A stretch of 7,706 bases of DNA from a bacterium (GTDB lineage Bacteria > UBP14 > UBA6098 > B30-G16): positions 1 through 7,706 of the forward strand of contig JALTEE010000250.1 of the NCBI GenBank assembly GCA_027007865.1. Reading direction: 5' to 3'. A program made the translations under genes and the position numbers. The notes beneath the pieces are model-generated. The model saw only the letters and a list, made by a program, of their open reading frames with translations, made no database searches and was not told where the DNA came from. Below are positions 1 through 6,826 of the stretch, in pieces. Positions within the stretch are counted from its first letter, which is position 1, and the number at the start of each line of letters is the position of its first letter.

Positions 1-1
1 G

Positions 2-49
2 AAATGGTATTTATTTCTATTATCGATTTCGCTGGTGCTTTCGGGTTGT
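2..49 (+). other. lipoprotein signal peptide (partial) with lipobox LSGC
   Basis: In the frame of the Memo-AMMECR1 gene, codons 2-49 read KWYLFLLSISLVLSGC: a positive residue, an uninterrupted hydrophobic core and a canonical lipobox with L at -3, G at -1 and Cys at +1. It is followed by a polar, charged stretch (AKGSEKE) typical of a lipoprotein tether. The N-terminal start and any further positive residues are cut off by the window edge. Signal peptidase II processing is inferred from the motif. Confidence 0.75.
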
Positions 50-1585
50 GCAAAGGGCAGCGAAAAGGAGGTTATCAAGATGGAAGATATACGCAAACCT
101 GCGATGGCGGGTTCGTGGTATCCCGGAGACAAAGATTCTCTGACCGAAATGATAAAAGGTTTTATGGATAATGCTTCGGTGAAAAAAATAGACGGCAGAA
201 TTATCGGGCTAATTGCTCCGCACGCGGGATATATCTATTCTGGACCTGTTGCTGCGTATAGTTTCAAGGCGCTAATGCAAAACGCCGACAAATATCGCGG
301 GAACACCGTAATTTTAATCGGTTTTGCGCATCGACCGCCGAGCTGGGAAGGAATTTCGATATGGTCGAAAGGAGCGTGGGAAACGCCACTCGGTAGAACT
401 GTGGTTAATGAGAAACTCTGTAAAAAAATAATGTCTTATGCGCCGCAGATAATTCAAGACCACAGAGATGTCCACGCAGGCGAACATTCGCTTGAAATGG
501 AACTGCCATTCCTGCAATATGCGCTGAACAACGATTTTACCCTTGTTCCTATCGCATTTTCGCACCAGACCGCAGCGGAAATCGAAACGTTGACGAACGC
601 TATTCTTGCCGCAGATATCGATTGGTCGAAGACGCTCGTGGTAGTCTCCACCGATATGAGCCACTATCTCCCTTATGATAAGGCGGTCGCCACCGACCAA
701 AAAACATTGCAGTATGTTCTTTCCGATGATGTGAACGGACTAATCGGCTATCTGCAATCGGGCGTCGGCGCATTTTGCGGGTTCGCCGGCGTTCTGACAG
801 CAATGAAAGTTATGCCGAAAATCGGCGCATCGAAAATCGAACTGCTGAAATATGCAAACTCTGGCGATACGCAGCCAGCAACGCTATCTCACGGTGTCGT
901 AGGATATTGCGCTGTGGCGTTTGTCGAGGGGAACACAAATAGCGGCGGCAGCGGCAATAACGACAAGTCAGACGATAAGAGCATTAAAAATTCCGATGAA
1001 GTAATTCCTGGAACGCCTGAATATTCGTTGACCGAAGAACAGAAACTATATCTGCTCAAACTCGCGCGAAAAACTGTCGACGAATTGGTCGAGAATGGGA
1101 AGAAATACGAACCGCCGAAACCTGACGACCCAAAACTCGTCGAAGATGCGCCTGTTTTTGTAACTATTCACCGCAAAGGAATGCTGCGCGGATGCATCGG
1201 ACAGATGGTTGCGCGAGGTCCGCTATATCTCGCTGTTCGTGATATGGCTATTGCAGCAGCATCGCAGGATTATCGCTTCAACCCCGTTCAGAAGAGCGAG
1301 CTGCCCGATATAGATATCGAAGTGTCAGTCCTCTCCCCTCTCAAAAAAATAAAATCGTGGGAAAATGTGAGACCATTCAAGGATGGAGTTTATGTGAAGC
1401 AAGGATTTAGCTCGGGCGTATTTTTGCCGCAAGTATGGGGTCAAATTCCTGATAAAGAAGCGTTTTTAGGCGAACTGTGCGCACAAAAAGCAGGACTGCC
1501 AAGAAATTGCTATAAAGACCCGAACACCGAAATTTATGTATATACTGTGCTAAAATTCAGCGAAATCGATATGGGGATTAAATAG
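2..1585 (+). CDS. Memo-AMMECR1 fusion protein (AmmeMemoRadiSam proteins B+A), predicted lipoprotein, 5' partial
   Basis: The frame is open to the first base, so the start lies outside the window. The first visible residues, KWYLFLLSISLVLSGC, are a hydrophobic stretch ending in a lipobox (L-S-G-C), suggesting an exported, lipidated protein. Numbering from the GTG at 35, residues about 18-297 form a Memo domain: H63 (APHAGY), H99 (FAHR), E150-H151-S152, D207/H210 (STDMSHY) and C248 align with the conserved pocket of human MEMO1, whose metal ligands are two His and one Cys. A Gly/Ser/Asn/Asp/Lys-rich linker (298-326) leads to an AMMECR1 domain (about 329-512) with the signature LRGCIG at 384-389. 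Memo and AMMECR1 are usually separate proteins encoded near a radical SAM enzyme; their biochemical role is unsettled. No radical SAM gene is visible, but it could lie to the left. A second possible start at ATG 80 would give a cytoplasmic form without the signal. Family assignment is secure; export and function are inferred. Confidence 0.93.
   Translation, partial: KWYLFLLSISLVLSGCAKGSEKEVIKMEDIRKPAMAGSWYPGDKDSLTEMIKGFMDNASVKKIDGRIIGLIAPHAGYIYSGPVAAYSFKALMQNADKYRGNTVILIGFAHRPPSWEGISIWSKGAWETPLGRTVVNEKLCKKIMSYAPQIIQDHRDVHAGEHSLEMELPFLQYALNNDFTLVPIAFSHQTAAEIETLTNAILAADIDWSKTLVVVSTDMSHYLPYDKAVATDQKTLQYVLSDDVNGLIGYLQSGVGAFCGFAGVLTAMKVMPKIGASKIELLKYANSGDTQPATLSHGVVGYCAVAFVEGNTNSGGSGNNDKSDDKSIKNSDEVIPGTPEYSLTEEQKLYLLKLARKTVDELVENGKKYEPPKPDDPKLVEDAPVFVTIHRKGMLRGCIGQMVARGPLYLAVRDMAIAAASQDYRFNPVQKSELPDIDIEVSVLSPLKKIKSWENVRPFKDGVYVKQGFSSGVFLPQVWGQIPDKEAFLGELCAQKAGLPRNCYKDPNTEIYVYTVLKFSEIDMGIK
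65..71 (+). promoter_or_regulatory. strong internal Shine-Dalgarno (AAGGAGG) before ATG 80
   Basis: AAGGAGG ends 8 bases before an in-frame ATG at 80, which begins MEDIRKPAMAGSWYPG, the point where Memo proteins normally start. It lies inside the predicted lipoprotein frame, where the same bases encode Lys-Glu-Val. It may drive a signal-less cytoplasmic form, or it may be a by-product of the Glu-Lys-Glu-Val codons in the tether. Confidence 0.5.
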
Positions 1586-1645
1586 AGTGCAAAGTTAAGT
1601 GTATATGTGATTGGGAGTTTTCTGAACGGGGTAGTAATACATTAT

Positions 1646-1673
1646 TTGATTTGGAATGTCGCATTGATAAGAT
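1646..1673 (+). promoter_or_regulatory. candidate sigma-70-type promoter for nusB
   Basis: TTGATT (1646-1651) and TAAGAT (1668-1673) are separated by 16 bases, each matching 4 of 6 consensus positions. Transcription would begin around 1680, leaving a leader of roughly 17 bases before the GTG at 1697. The region is AT-rich, so chance matches are likely. The rest of the 1586-1696 gap shows no clear terminator or RNA structure. Confidence 0.3.
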
Positions 1674-1696
1674 ATTTTTAAAATCGGCTGAAAATA

Positions 1697-2161
1697 GTGA
1701 ATAAGATTAATAAAAATAACCAGCCGCGCCATCTTGCTCGACGAGCAGTGCTTATGGCGATGTTCGCTCACCAAATTGGCGGCGAAGATAACCTACAAAA
1801 ATTGTTCGATGCAATTCTTTCATTTGATAAAATTCCCGATTCTGCACTCGATTTTTTCAAAGAATTACTCGAAGCATCAATCAAGCGGGAAAGTTTCGCA
1901 GATGAAATAATTCAAGAAGTTATGGAGAATTGGGAAATTGAGCGTATTTCCGCTGTGGATAGGAATATTTTACGCATCGGCATAGCAGAATTTTTAGATT
2001 TCCCGACGATTTCGCACAAAGTAACAATCAACGAAGCGGTAGAACTCGCAAAAGAGTTTGGCAGCGAGCACAGTTCTAAATTTGTCAATGGCGTAATTGA
2101 TGCGGCACATCGAAAATTATTGGAAAATAAACTTGTTACGATAAAAGACGAGGACAAATGA
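1697..2161 (+). CDS. nusB: transcription antitermination factor NusB
   Basis: A 154-residue protein, slightly longer than typical NusB (about 140). NusB is a small all-helical protein that, with NusE (ribosomal protein S10), binds boxA RNA and promotes antitermination of rRNA transcription. Family hallmarks: RRAVLMAMFAH near residues 15-25, DRNILRIGIAEFL at 88-100, and the C-terminal signature HKVTINEAVELAKEFG (107-122) followed by SSKFVNGVIDAAHRKL (126-141). The frame is closed by TAA at 1679-1681, and GTG 1697 is the best start codon after it (CTG 1688 is also in frame). No convincing Shine-Dalgarno precedes it. The extra length is a polar N-terminal tail (MNKINKNNQPRH) and a charged C-terminal tail. 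The stop overlaps the start of the metallophosphoesterase gene (ATGA), so the two are probably translationally coupled. Confidence 0.95.
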   Translation: MNKINKNNQPRHLARRAVLMAMFAHQIGGEDNLQKLFDAILSFDKIPDSALDFFKELLEASIKRESFADEIIQEVMENWEIERISAVDRNILRIGIAEFLDFPTISHKVTINEAVELAKEFGSEHSSKFVNGVIDAAHRKLLENKLVTIKDEDK

Positions 2162-2898
2162 AAATCGGTTTTATATCGGATATTCACGGGAATTTTGAAG
2201 CGCTCGAAGTTGCGATGTCGAATTTACAAGAGCAAAATGTCGATAAGATAGTGTGCGTTGGGGATATTGTGGGATATGGCGCCGAACCAGGAAAGTGCAT
2301 CGATGTTGTGGAAAAAAATGCAGATACAATAATCGCAGGCAATCACGATTGGGCATCGGTAGGGAAAACCGATATTACATATTTTAATAGATTTGGGCGC
2401 GAAGCGATATTGTGGACATCAGAGGTGTTGTTACCACATCACCGCTCATTTCTCGCAGAACTTAAACTATCATATTACGATTCTAACTGGTGTGCCGTCC
2501 ATTCGACTCCGCACGAACCTGCAAGATGGCGATATATATTCTCATCCGCCGATGCAATCGAACAGTTTGGATATTTCGATAATAAAATTTGTTTTATTGG
2601 GCACTCACACATACCGGGTGTGTTCACCGATAAGGGCGACTACATCCAGATTTCTGTGCCTTTCAACGAGCGGGAAACACTCGTAAAAATTCTCGCTGAC
2701 CGCAGGTATATAATAAATATTGGCAGTGTGGGGCAGCCGAGAGACAGCGATGCCCGTGGTTCTATTGCGGTATACGATACCGATGCTGAAGTTGTGAAAT
2801 TCATTAGGTTTTTCTATCCTGTTCCCGATACGCAGAAAAAAATTATCGCCGCGGGTCTGCCGACATTTCTTGCCGAAAGATTGGAACAAGGAATATGA
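2158..2898 (+). CDS. metallophosphoesterase, YfcE/MJ0936-like family
   Basis: A 246-residue cytoplasmic calcineurin-like phosphoesterase. The five metal-binding blocks are intact: D8-x-H10 (SDIHGN), G35-D36 (VGDIVGYG), G61-N62-H63-D64, H115 (VHSTP) and G148-H149-S150-H151. The GDIVGYGAEPGKCID block and the INIGSVGQPRDSDARG block (187-201) mark the subgroup of predicted phosphodiesterases common in many bacteria, with a C-terminal AAGLPTFLAERLEQG tail. Members hydrolyse phosphodiester or nucleotide substrates with two metal ions, but the physiological substrate cannot be read from the sequence. The ATG overlaps the nusB stop by four bases, and GAGG lies 4 bases upstream (2150-2153), inside nusB. 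The coupling to nusB may simply reflect co-expression. It is the last gene of the plus-strand block and runs into a strong terminator. Confidence 0.9.
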   Translation: MKIGFISDIHGNFEALEVAMSNLQEQNVDKIVCVGDIVGYGAEPGKCIDVVEKNADTIIAGNHDWASVGKTDITYFNRFGREAILWTSEVLLPHHRSFLAELKLSYYDSNWCAVHSTPHEPARWRYIFSSADAIEQFGYFDNKICFIGHSHIPGVFTDKGDYIQISVPFNERETLVKILADRRYIINIGSVGQPRDSDARGSIAVYDTDAEVVKFIRFFYPVPDTQKKIIAAGLPTFLAERLEQGI

Positions 2899-2927
2899 TA
2901 ATCAAACAGCAGCCTTTAGCCTGCTGT

Positions 2928-2964
2928 AAAAAAACCCCGATGATTTTGCATCGGGGATTTTTTT
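2928..2964. terminator. bidirectional intrinsic terminator between convergent genes
   Basis: A perfect 8-bp GC-rich stem, CCCCGATG (2935-2942) and CATCGGGG (2949-2956), encloses a 6-base loop. It is preceded by seven A (2928-2934) and followed, after one A, by seven T (2958-2964). Each strand therefore ends in a U-run after the hairpin, so it can stop transcription from both the metallophosphoesterase gene and the minus-strand secreted protein gene. A weaker 6-bp hairpin, CAGCAG/CTGCTG (2907-2926), lies next to it and is followed by TTT on the minus strand, possibly acting as a backup. Confidence 0.92.
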
Positions 2965-2980
2965 CAATATGCTGACAGCG

Positions 2981-5287
2981 CTATTTCATCAGCGTGATTT
3001 TCGTTGTCGCTTTCATATCACCGGATTTCACACGGCAGAAATAAGTGCCTGTCGGAACAGGTTTCTTGCTATCATCGAATCCGTTCCATACGATTGAGTG
3101 ATTGCCTGATGCAGAGAAGCCATTGTATAGGTTTCTAATGACCTTTCCACTAATATCGATAATTTCTACAGTAGTATTGCCACTTGTAGGATTTACCCAA
3201 CTGATTTCTGTGGATGCATTGAACGGATTAGGATGTGCAGCAATGGTAATCTTTTGTGGTTGAAGCCCGCCTTTTTCGGCTATAGCATCTGGACCTCTGA
3301 AACAAGTATCGCAATTCAATATAGTCGTATCGACAGCAATATGCAGGACAGGGCAGTTGACCACATCGCCGACACTTCTCGGGTATTTACCAGCAGATTT
3401 ATCGAGGACGGCAAAGATATGCAATTTGTCGGTAACTCTTCTCGCGATGGAAATATCGAGTTCGGACATATCGTCGCCAGATTCGGTCAATTTTCCGTGT
3501 GAATTGGATATATTTTGCGGCGGTGTCCATGTTGCGCCACCGTCAAATGAGCGCGCCACAAAGATTTCATTTTCCGCTACTCCACTTGAATTTGCATCGA
3601 GTGTTCCGCCAGTCGTATAATACCATAGTGAATCTTGGTCCTCCTGAGCTGCTGCGTCCAATGTTCCGGGATGTTCAGCGATGAATGTCCATAAAGAGTC
3701 TTTATATGCATAGTATCCAGGCCATGCTTGTTCCCAGATAACATAAAGAGCCCCATCATCGTCGAAACCGATACTGGGACGAAGAACCGTTTCGTCGGCA
3801 CTGCTGCTTTCTCCACCGGGAAGCAGGGAACTATTGGTAAATCTTGGCGGGCAAACATTATGAACTTCCCCGCTCGCTTCATCCCAGTGCATTATTGTGC
3901 TGCCATAATACACACTAACAGAACAAGGATTTTCGTAATTAGTCACAGTATACATTTTTGCAGTAAATACAGCATGTAGATTCCCATCGGGGTCGTAAGC
4001 GAGACTGACATCCGTTCCCCAGATAGGACGATAGAAAACCACATAAGTATCTATTGCAGAGTAAAGAACGGTGGTATCCAGACTATCTTGATATATTGAT
4101 GCGGTAAAGACCGTGTCGAGTTCATCAAGCGACCAATTTCCGGAACTGTCGGGGGGACCGAGTATTGTTTCGCGCTCGCTCCATGTGATACCACCATCGG
4201 TAGATTTGCGATAGACAAGGCTCATCGCTTGCAGCCATCCATAATATACGCTCGGTGGGTCGCTGTCGGGAACATAATGTTCACATTCGTTTGTATCATA
4301 AACTGCAAAGTATGCCACAGCAATTTCACCTGTGGGATTATATACATCAATATCGCAAGTAATACCATCCTGCACATCGAGTAACAGCGGGTCTGTCCAA
4401 TCATACTGGTGTATTAATGGCGGATTCATAGTAGTGTTCCATTCTGGTTCGCCTGCCCAAAAAACGACATAATCGGGCATAGGTGTTGTGCCAATCGTAT
4501 CCTCGTTCGATGGTGTAGATGCGAGATATATATCGCCATCTGCGTTGCCCGCAATTCTAGGCCAAATGGCGAGCAAATCTACAGAATCACCATCAGCAAG
4601 CTCGGGGTAATATGGCTCATATTCATGTGAGTGAGTGGTTGCAGGGGGAGGTATGGAACTCAACAAATCCGCCGTTCCATCCTCGGTTCTGACAAATCCA
4701 CCAGGTGAATCCATAATTCTATACATTGCATCCCATGCTATATCGGTATGAAAATCGGTTAATTCTGGATATGTTGCGTGAAAACCTATAAATGGAACTT
4801 CGACATCGATTGTCGAGTCTAAACCAGATTTTAAAGTGGTAAGAGTGATATTTGTATATCCGGAGCGTGTCGCACCATCCACTTGGAGACCGATGTATTC
4901 TGAACCGGAAAGTTGATTACCTTCGGCATCGACAAGATTGTAATAAACATGTCGAGGACTGAGCGACGGTGAAGGAGACATCATCCAGGCGATATGCGCT
5001 GTTCCTTTATCATCGAGGACGATATTCCTTCCACAAGTATAATTGTGCTGCATTTCATAATATGTATATCCCACAGTATCAACCTGCTGGTTCAGATATG
5101 GGGGTATGCAAATAGGATAGCCTGCCCATTTAGTGTTGTTTCTTAAATTGAGATGGGGGATATATTCGTTTTGCATCGCATTGATTTTCGGAACAGTTTG
5201 TTCTGGCTGCACAACTTCACCCGCCCATAGCGATGCTATCAGGAAAAGGGCAACTAAAACTGTCATCCACAGCGTCGAAAATCTCAT
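2981..5287 (-). CDS. secreted protein with Asp-box/BNR-like propeller motifs and C-terminal sorting (FlgD-like Ig) domain
   Basis: A 768-residue protein of unknown specific function. The start is ATG 5287, with AGGAGG 7 bases upstream. The frame extends to an ATG at 5344, but that would bury the signal peptide. Residues 1-22 (MRFSTLWMTVLVALFLIASLWA) are a Sec signal peptide, probably cut before GEV. The body carries two exact Asp boxes, SxDxGxTW (STDGGITW at 362-369, SFDGGATW at 580-587), and several D-x-x-G-x-hydrophobic strands (DDKGTAHIAW near 92, NADGDIYLAS near 248, DPDGNLHAVF near 432, DDDGALYVIW near 509), as in sialidase-like beta-propellers. No sialidase catalytic set is evident, so enzymatic activity should not be assumed. 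The last ~90 residues (PNPFN at 686-690, then EIIDISGKVIRNL, WNGFDD and PTGTYFCRV) match type IX-type C-terminal sorting or FlgD-like Ig domains. About ten Cys, including CDTC at 659-662, fit an oxidising location. It has its own candidate promoter after mltG. Confidence 0.85.
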   Translation of the reverse strand: MRFSTLWMTVLVALFLIASLWAGEVVQPEQTVPKINAMQNEYIPHLNLRNNTKWAGYPICIPPYLNQQVDTVGYTYYEMQHNYTCGRNIVLDDKGTAHIAWMMSPSPSLSPRHVYYNLVDAEGNQLSGSEYIGLQVDGATRSGYTNITLTTLKSGLDSTIDVEVPFIGFHATYPELTDFHTDIAWDAMYRIMDSPGGFVRTEDGTADLLSSIPPPATTHSHEYEPYYPELADGDSVDLLAIWPRIAGNADGDIYLASTPSNEDTIGTTPMPDYVVFWAGEPEWNTTMNPPLIHQYDWTDPLLLDVQDGITCDIDVYNPTGEIAVAYFAVYDTNECEHYVPDSDPPSVYYGWLQAMSLVYRKSTDGGITWSERETILGPPDSSGNWSLDELDTVFTASIYQDSLDTTVLYSAIDTYVVFYRPIWGTDVSLAYDPDGNLHAVFTAKMYTVTNYENPCSVSVYYGSTIMHWDEASGEVHNVCPPRFTNSSLLPGGESSSADETVLRPSIGFDDDGALYVIWEQAWPGYYAYKDSLWTFIAEHPGTLDAAAQEDQDSLWYYTTGGTLDANSSGVAENEIFVARSFDGGATWTPPQNISNSHGKLTESGDDMSELDISIARRVTDKLHIFAVLDKSAGKYPRSVGDVVNCPVLHIAVDTTILNCDTCFRGPDAIAEKGGLQPQKITIAAHPNPFNASTEISWVNPTSGNTTVEIIDISGKVIRNLYNGFSASGNHSIVWNGFDDSKKPVPTGTYFCRVKSGDMKATTKITLMK
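2984..3250 (-). other. C-terminal sorting/FlgD-like Ig domain coding segment
   Basis: This encodes roughly the last 89 residues of the secreted protein. The pattern HPNPFN, a beta-strand pair, EIIDISGKVIRNL, a short loop, GNHSIVWNGFDDS, VPTGTYFCRVKSG and a lysine-ending tail (KITLMK) is that of the C-terminal signal recognised by type IX secretion in Bacteroidetes, and of related FlgD-like Ig domains in other FCB lineages. Whether it is a secretion signal here depends on the host having type IX genes, which are not in this window. Confidence 0.8.
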
Positions 5288-5294
5288 AAAAAAG

Positions 5295-5300
5295 CCTCCT
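5295..5300 (-). promoter_or_regulatory. ribosome binding site AGGAGG fixing the start of the secreted protein
   Basis: On the minus strand AGGAGG is followed by 7 bases and then ATG (5287-5285). This perfect match places the start directly at the signal peptide and argues against the longer frame from 5344. Confidence 0.85.
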
Positions 5301-5327
5301 GTTAGATTGTTTGCTGTTTTCTTCCCA

Positions 5328-5355
5328 AAAATATTACTATTCAATTTTATGTCAA
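5328..5355 (-). promoter_or_regulatory. candidate sigma-70-type promoter for the secreted protein gene
   Basis: On the minus strand a perfect TTGACA (5355-5350) is followed after 16 bases by TATTTT (5333-5328, 4 of 6 matches to TATAAT). It lies between the mltG stop (5386) and the ribosome binding site, giving a leader of about 35 bases. The flanks are AT-rich. I see no clear intrinsic terminator for mltG here, so some readthrough from the upstream operon is possible. Confidence 0.5.
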
Positions 5356-5385
5356 GTAAAAATAATTTGATTTTTTTATTGCTTT

Positions 5386-6417
5386 TTACGAAGGTTGCCG
5401 CAACATATTTTTAATCTTTTGTATCGCTCGGTGATGCTGCCGTATCGTTTTTGAAAAAATATGTGTGCCATCTCCGCGGGAAACGAAAAATAAAAAATCT
5501 GTCGAATCGGGATACAGTGCCGCTTCGATAGCGCCGATTCCGGGATTGCAAATCGGTCCAGGCGGAAGTCCAAAATTCCGATATGTATTATATGGAGAAT
5601 CACTATCGAGGTCTTTTAGAAGCAGCGGCCTATCGAATTTTCTCAATCCATAAATTGTCGTAGGGTCTGCCTGAAGCATCATTCCCTTTCGAAGACGATT
5701 GTGATATACAGAGGATATAATTTTCTGCTCACACTCGACATGCGCTTCTGCTTCGATTATCGAAGCAAGAGTAACGATTTCTTCGATTGTCATACCGAGA
5801 CTTTCTGCACGAGATGTATATTCATTTTCCCATCTGCGACGAAATTCGCCGAACATTATAGAAATAACACTGTCCATGCTAATTCCCATCGGAATTCGAT
5901 AAGTATTAGGGAATAAAAATCCTTCTGCCGAAGGGGATTTTATTCCGAATTTTGCCAAAAGACTCGTATCGCGACATTCAGCAATGAAAGCGACAGAATC
6001 TATGTCTAATTTCTTCGATACCAAACTCGCAATTTGGAATATTGTAAATCCCTCAGGAACGGTGATTGTAATATCGAAACTGCCGCCTTTTGTGATTTCT
6101 TTCAATACTTGCCAAACAGAAAGCGGTCGATAAAAACGGAACCTGCCTGCACGGATTTTTTTATGTAGTCCTGTTATTCTTGCAATAAATTTGAATAAAA
6201 TTGGATGATGCAGCACTCCTTCATAGAGCAATATTTCGGCGGCAGTGGAAGTATTAGCGCCGGGTGGAATATCGACTATAATGGGTTTTTCAAATACAAC
6301 AGATGTATCGACAGCGAAAAGAGAGTATAGAAATGACAGAATAATCAAACACAAAAGAAACGAGACAATTGGTATTAAAATTTTTATATACTTATTATGT
6401 AGATTAGCAATCTTCAT
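5386..6417 (-). CDS. mltG: endolytic murein transglycosylase MltG (YceG-like)
   Basis: A 343-residue membrane-anchored lytic transglycosylase that cleaves within nascent peptidoglycan strands and is thought to end glycan polymerisation. Residues 12-35 form one transmembrane helix, placing the rest outside the cytoplasmic membrane. A LysM-like part follows (about 45-120), then PEGFTIFQIA (121-130) and the YceG domain: EGFLFPNTY (165-173), LASIIEAEA (217-225) with catalytic Glu222, YHNRLRKGMMLQADPT (238-253) and LPPGPICNPG (284-293). Length and order are normal for the family. The ATG lies inside the end of ruvX, overlapping by 14 bases in another frame, with AGGA about 8 bases upstream, so translation is probably coupled. 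The ruvX-mltG pairing fits the frequent genomic neighbourhood of these families. Confidence 0.96.
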   Translation of the reverse strand: MKIANLHNKYIKILIPIVSFLLCLIILSFLYSLFAVDTSVVFEKPIIVDIPPGANTSTAAEILLYEGVLHHPILFKFIARITGLHKKIRAGRFRFYRPLSVWQVLKEITKGGSFDITITVPEGFTIFQIASLVSKKLDIDSVAFIAECRDTSLLAKFGIKSPSAEGFLFPNTYRIPMGISMDSVISIMFGEFRRRWENEYTSRAESLGMTIEEIVTLASIIEAEAHVECEQKIISSVYHNRLRKGMMLQADPTTIYGLRKFDRPLLLKDLDSDSPYNTYRNFGLPPGPICNPGIGAIEAALYPDSTDFLFFVSRGDGTHIFSKTIRQHHRAIQKIKNMLRQPS

Positions 6418-6826
6418 AAAATTGTTCCTGCGAATCGAGGTAATTTTGAAGAATCAATGTTGCAGCGATTCTATCAACTTTGCTTTTTTTACGAGACGGC
6501 TTCTCCCCTATTTCGTGAATAATTCGTTCCGCCTGAACGGATGTTAGCCGCTCGTCGAGCAAAACAATTTCGATTTTGAGTGATTTTAATTTTTCAGCGA
6601 AATCTTTTACAATCTTGCTCATCGATGATTCGTCGCCGGAGAGATTTATCGGCAATCCGATAACAATTTTTTTGATATCTCGCTGCACTATAATTTTTTC
6701 AATCGCCATTAAAAATTTTGTATCTCCGCCTCTTATCGTAGTGAGCGGCAGAGCGATTTTGCAATTATCGTCCGATACCGCAATGCCCATTTTGCGCGTT
6801 CCGTAATCTATCCCTAAAATGCTCAT
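6404..6826 (-). CDS. ruvX: RuvX/YqgF family: pre-16S rRNA nuclease, putative Holliday junction resolvase
   Basis: A 140-residue RNase H-fold protein of usual family length. The conserved blocks are present in order: ILGIDYGTRKMGIAVSD (3-19) with D7, IVIGLPINLSGDES (54-67), LLDERLTSVQAERI (89-102) with E92, and KVDRIAATLILQNYL (116-130) with D118. D7, E92 and D118 are the expected acidic metal-binding residues. In E. coli the protein (YqgF) acts in 16S rRNA 5'-end maturation; the resolvase role is inferred from its fold. The start codon overlaps the nfo stop (ATGA) and the gene end overlaps mltG by 14 bases. There is no strong Shine-Dalgarno before the ATG, consistent with coupling to nfo translation. 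Confidence 0.95.
   Translation of the reverse strand: MSILGIDYGTRKMGIAVSDDNCKIALPLTTIRGGDTKFLMAIEKIIVQRDIKKIVIGLPINLSGDESSMSKIVKDFAEKLKSLKIEIVLLDERLTSVQAERIIHEIGEKPSRKKSKVDRIAATLILQNYLDSQEQFYEDC

Noticed and set aside
4..170. Short plus-strand frame from ATG 4
   Set aside because: It is out of frame with the Memo gene, about 55 codons long, and lies over a region whose other frame gives a clear lipoprotein signal.
314..803. Several open frames on the minus strand inside the Memo domain
   Set aside because: They are antisense shadows of a well-conserved gene, with Arg-rich low-information translations and no family motifs.
1586..1696. Possible small RNA, tRNA or riboswitch in the gap before nusB
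   Set aside because: No cloverleaf, strong hairpin or conserved leader element is visible; only a weak promoter candidate could be named.
3233..3979. Open frames on the plus strand opposite the secreted protein gene
   Set aside because: Their translations show no recognisable domains, they lack good ribosome binding sites, and the opposite strand has a clear coding signal.
3527..4204. Sialidase (neuraminidase) as a name for the secreted protein
   Set aside because: Two Asp boxes are present, but the arginine triad and the Tyr/Glu nucleophile context of sialidases could not be identified, and Asp boxes occur in many non-enzymatic propellers.
5288..5344. Longer start (ATG 5344) for the secreted protein, adding 19 residues
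   Set aside because: It would put a polar stretch ahead of the signal peptide, overlap the candidate promoter and ignore the perfect AGGAGG placed 7 bases before ATG 5287.
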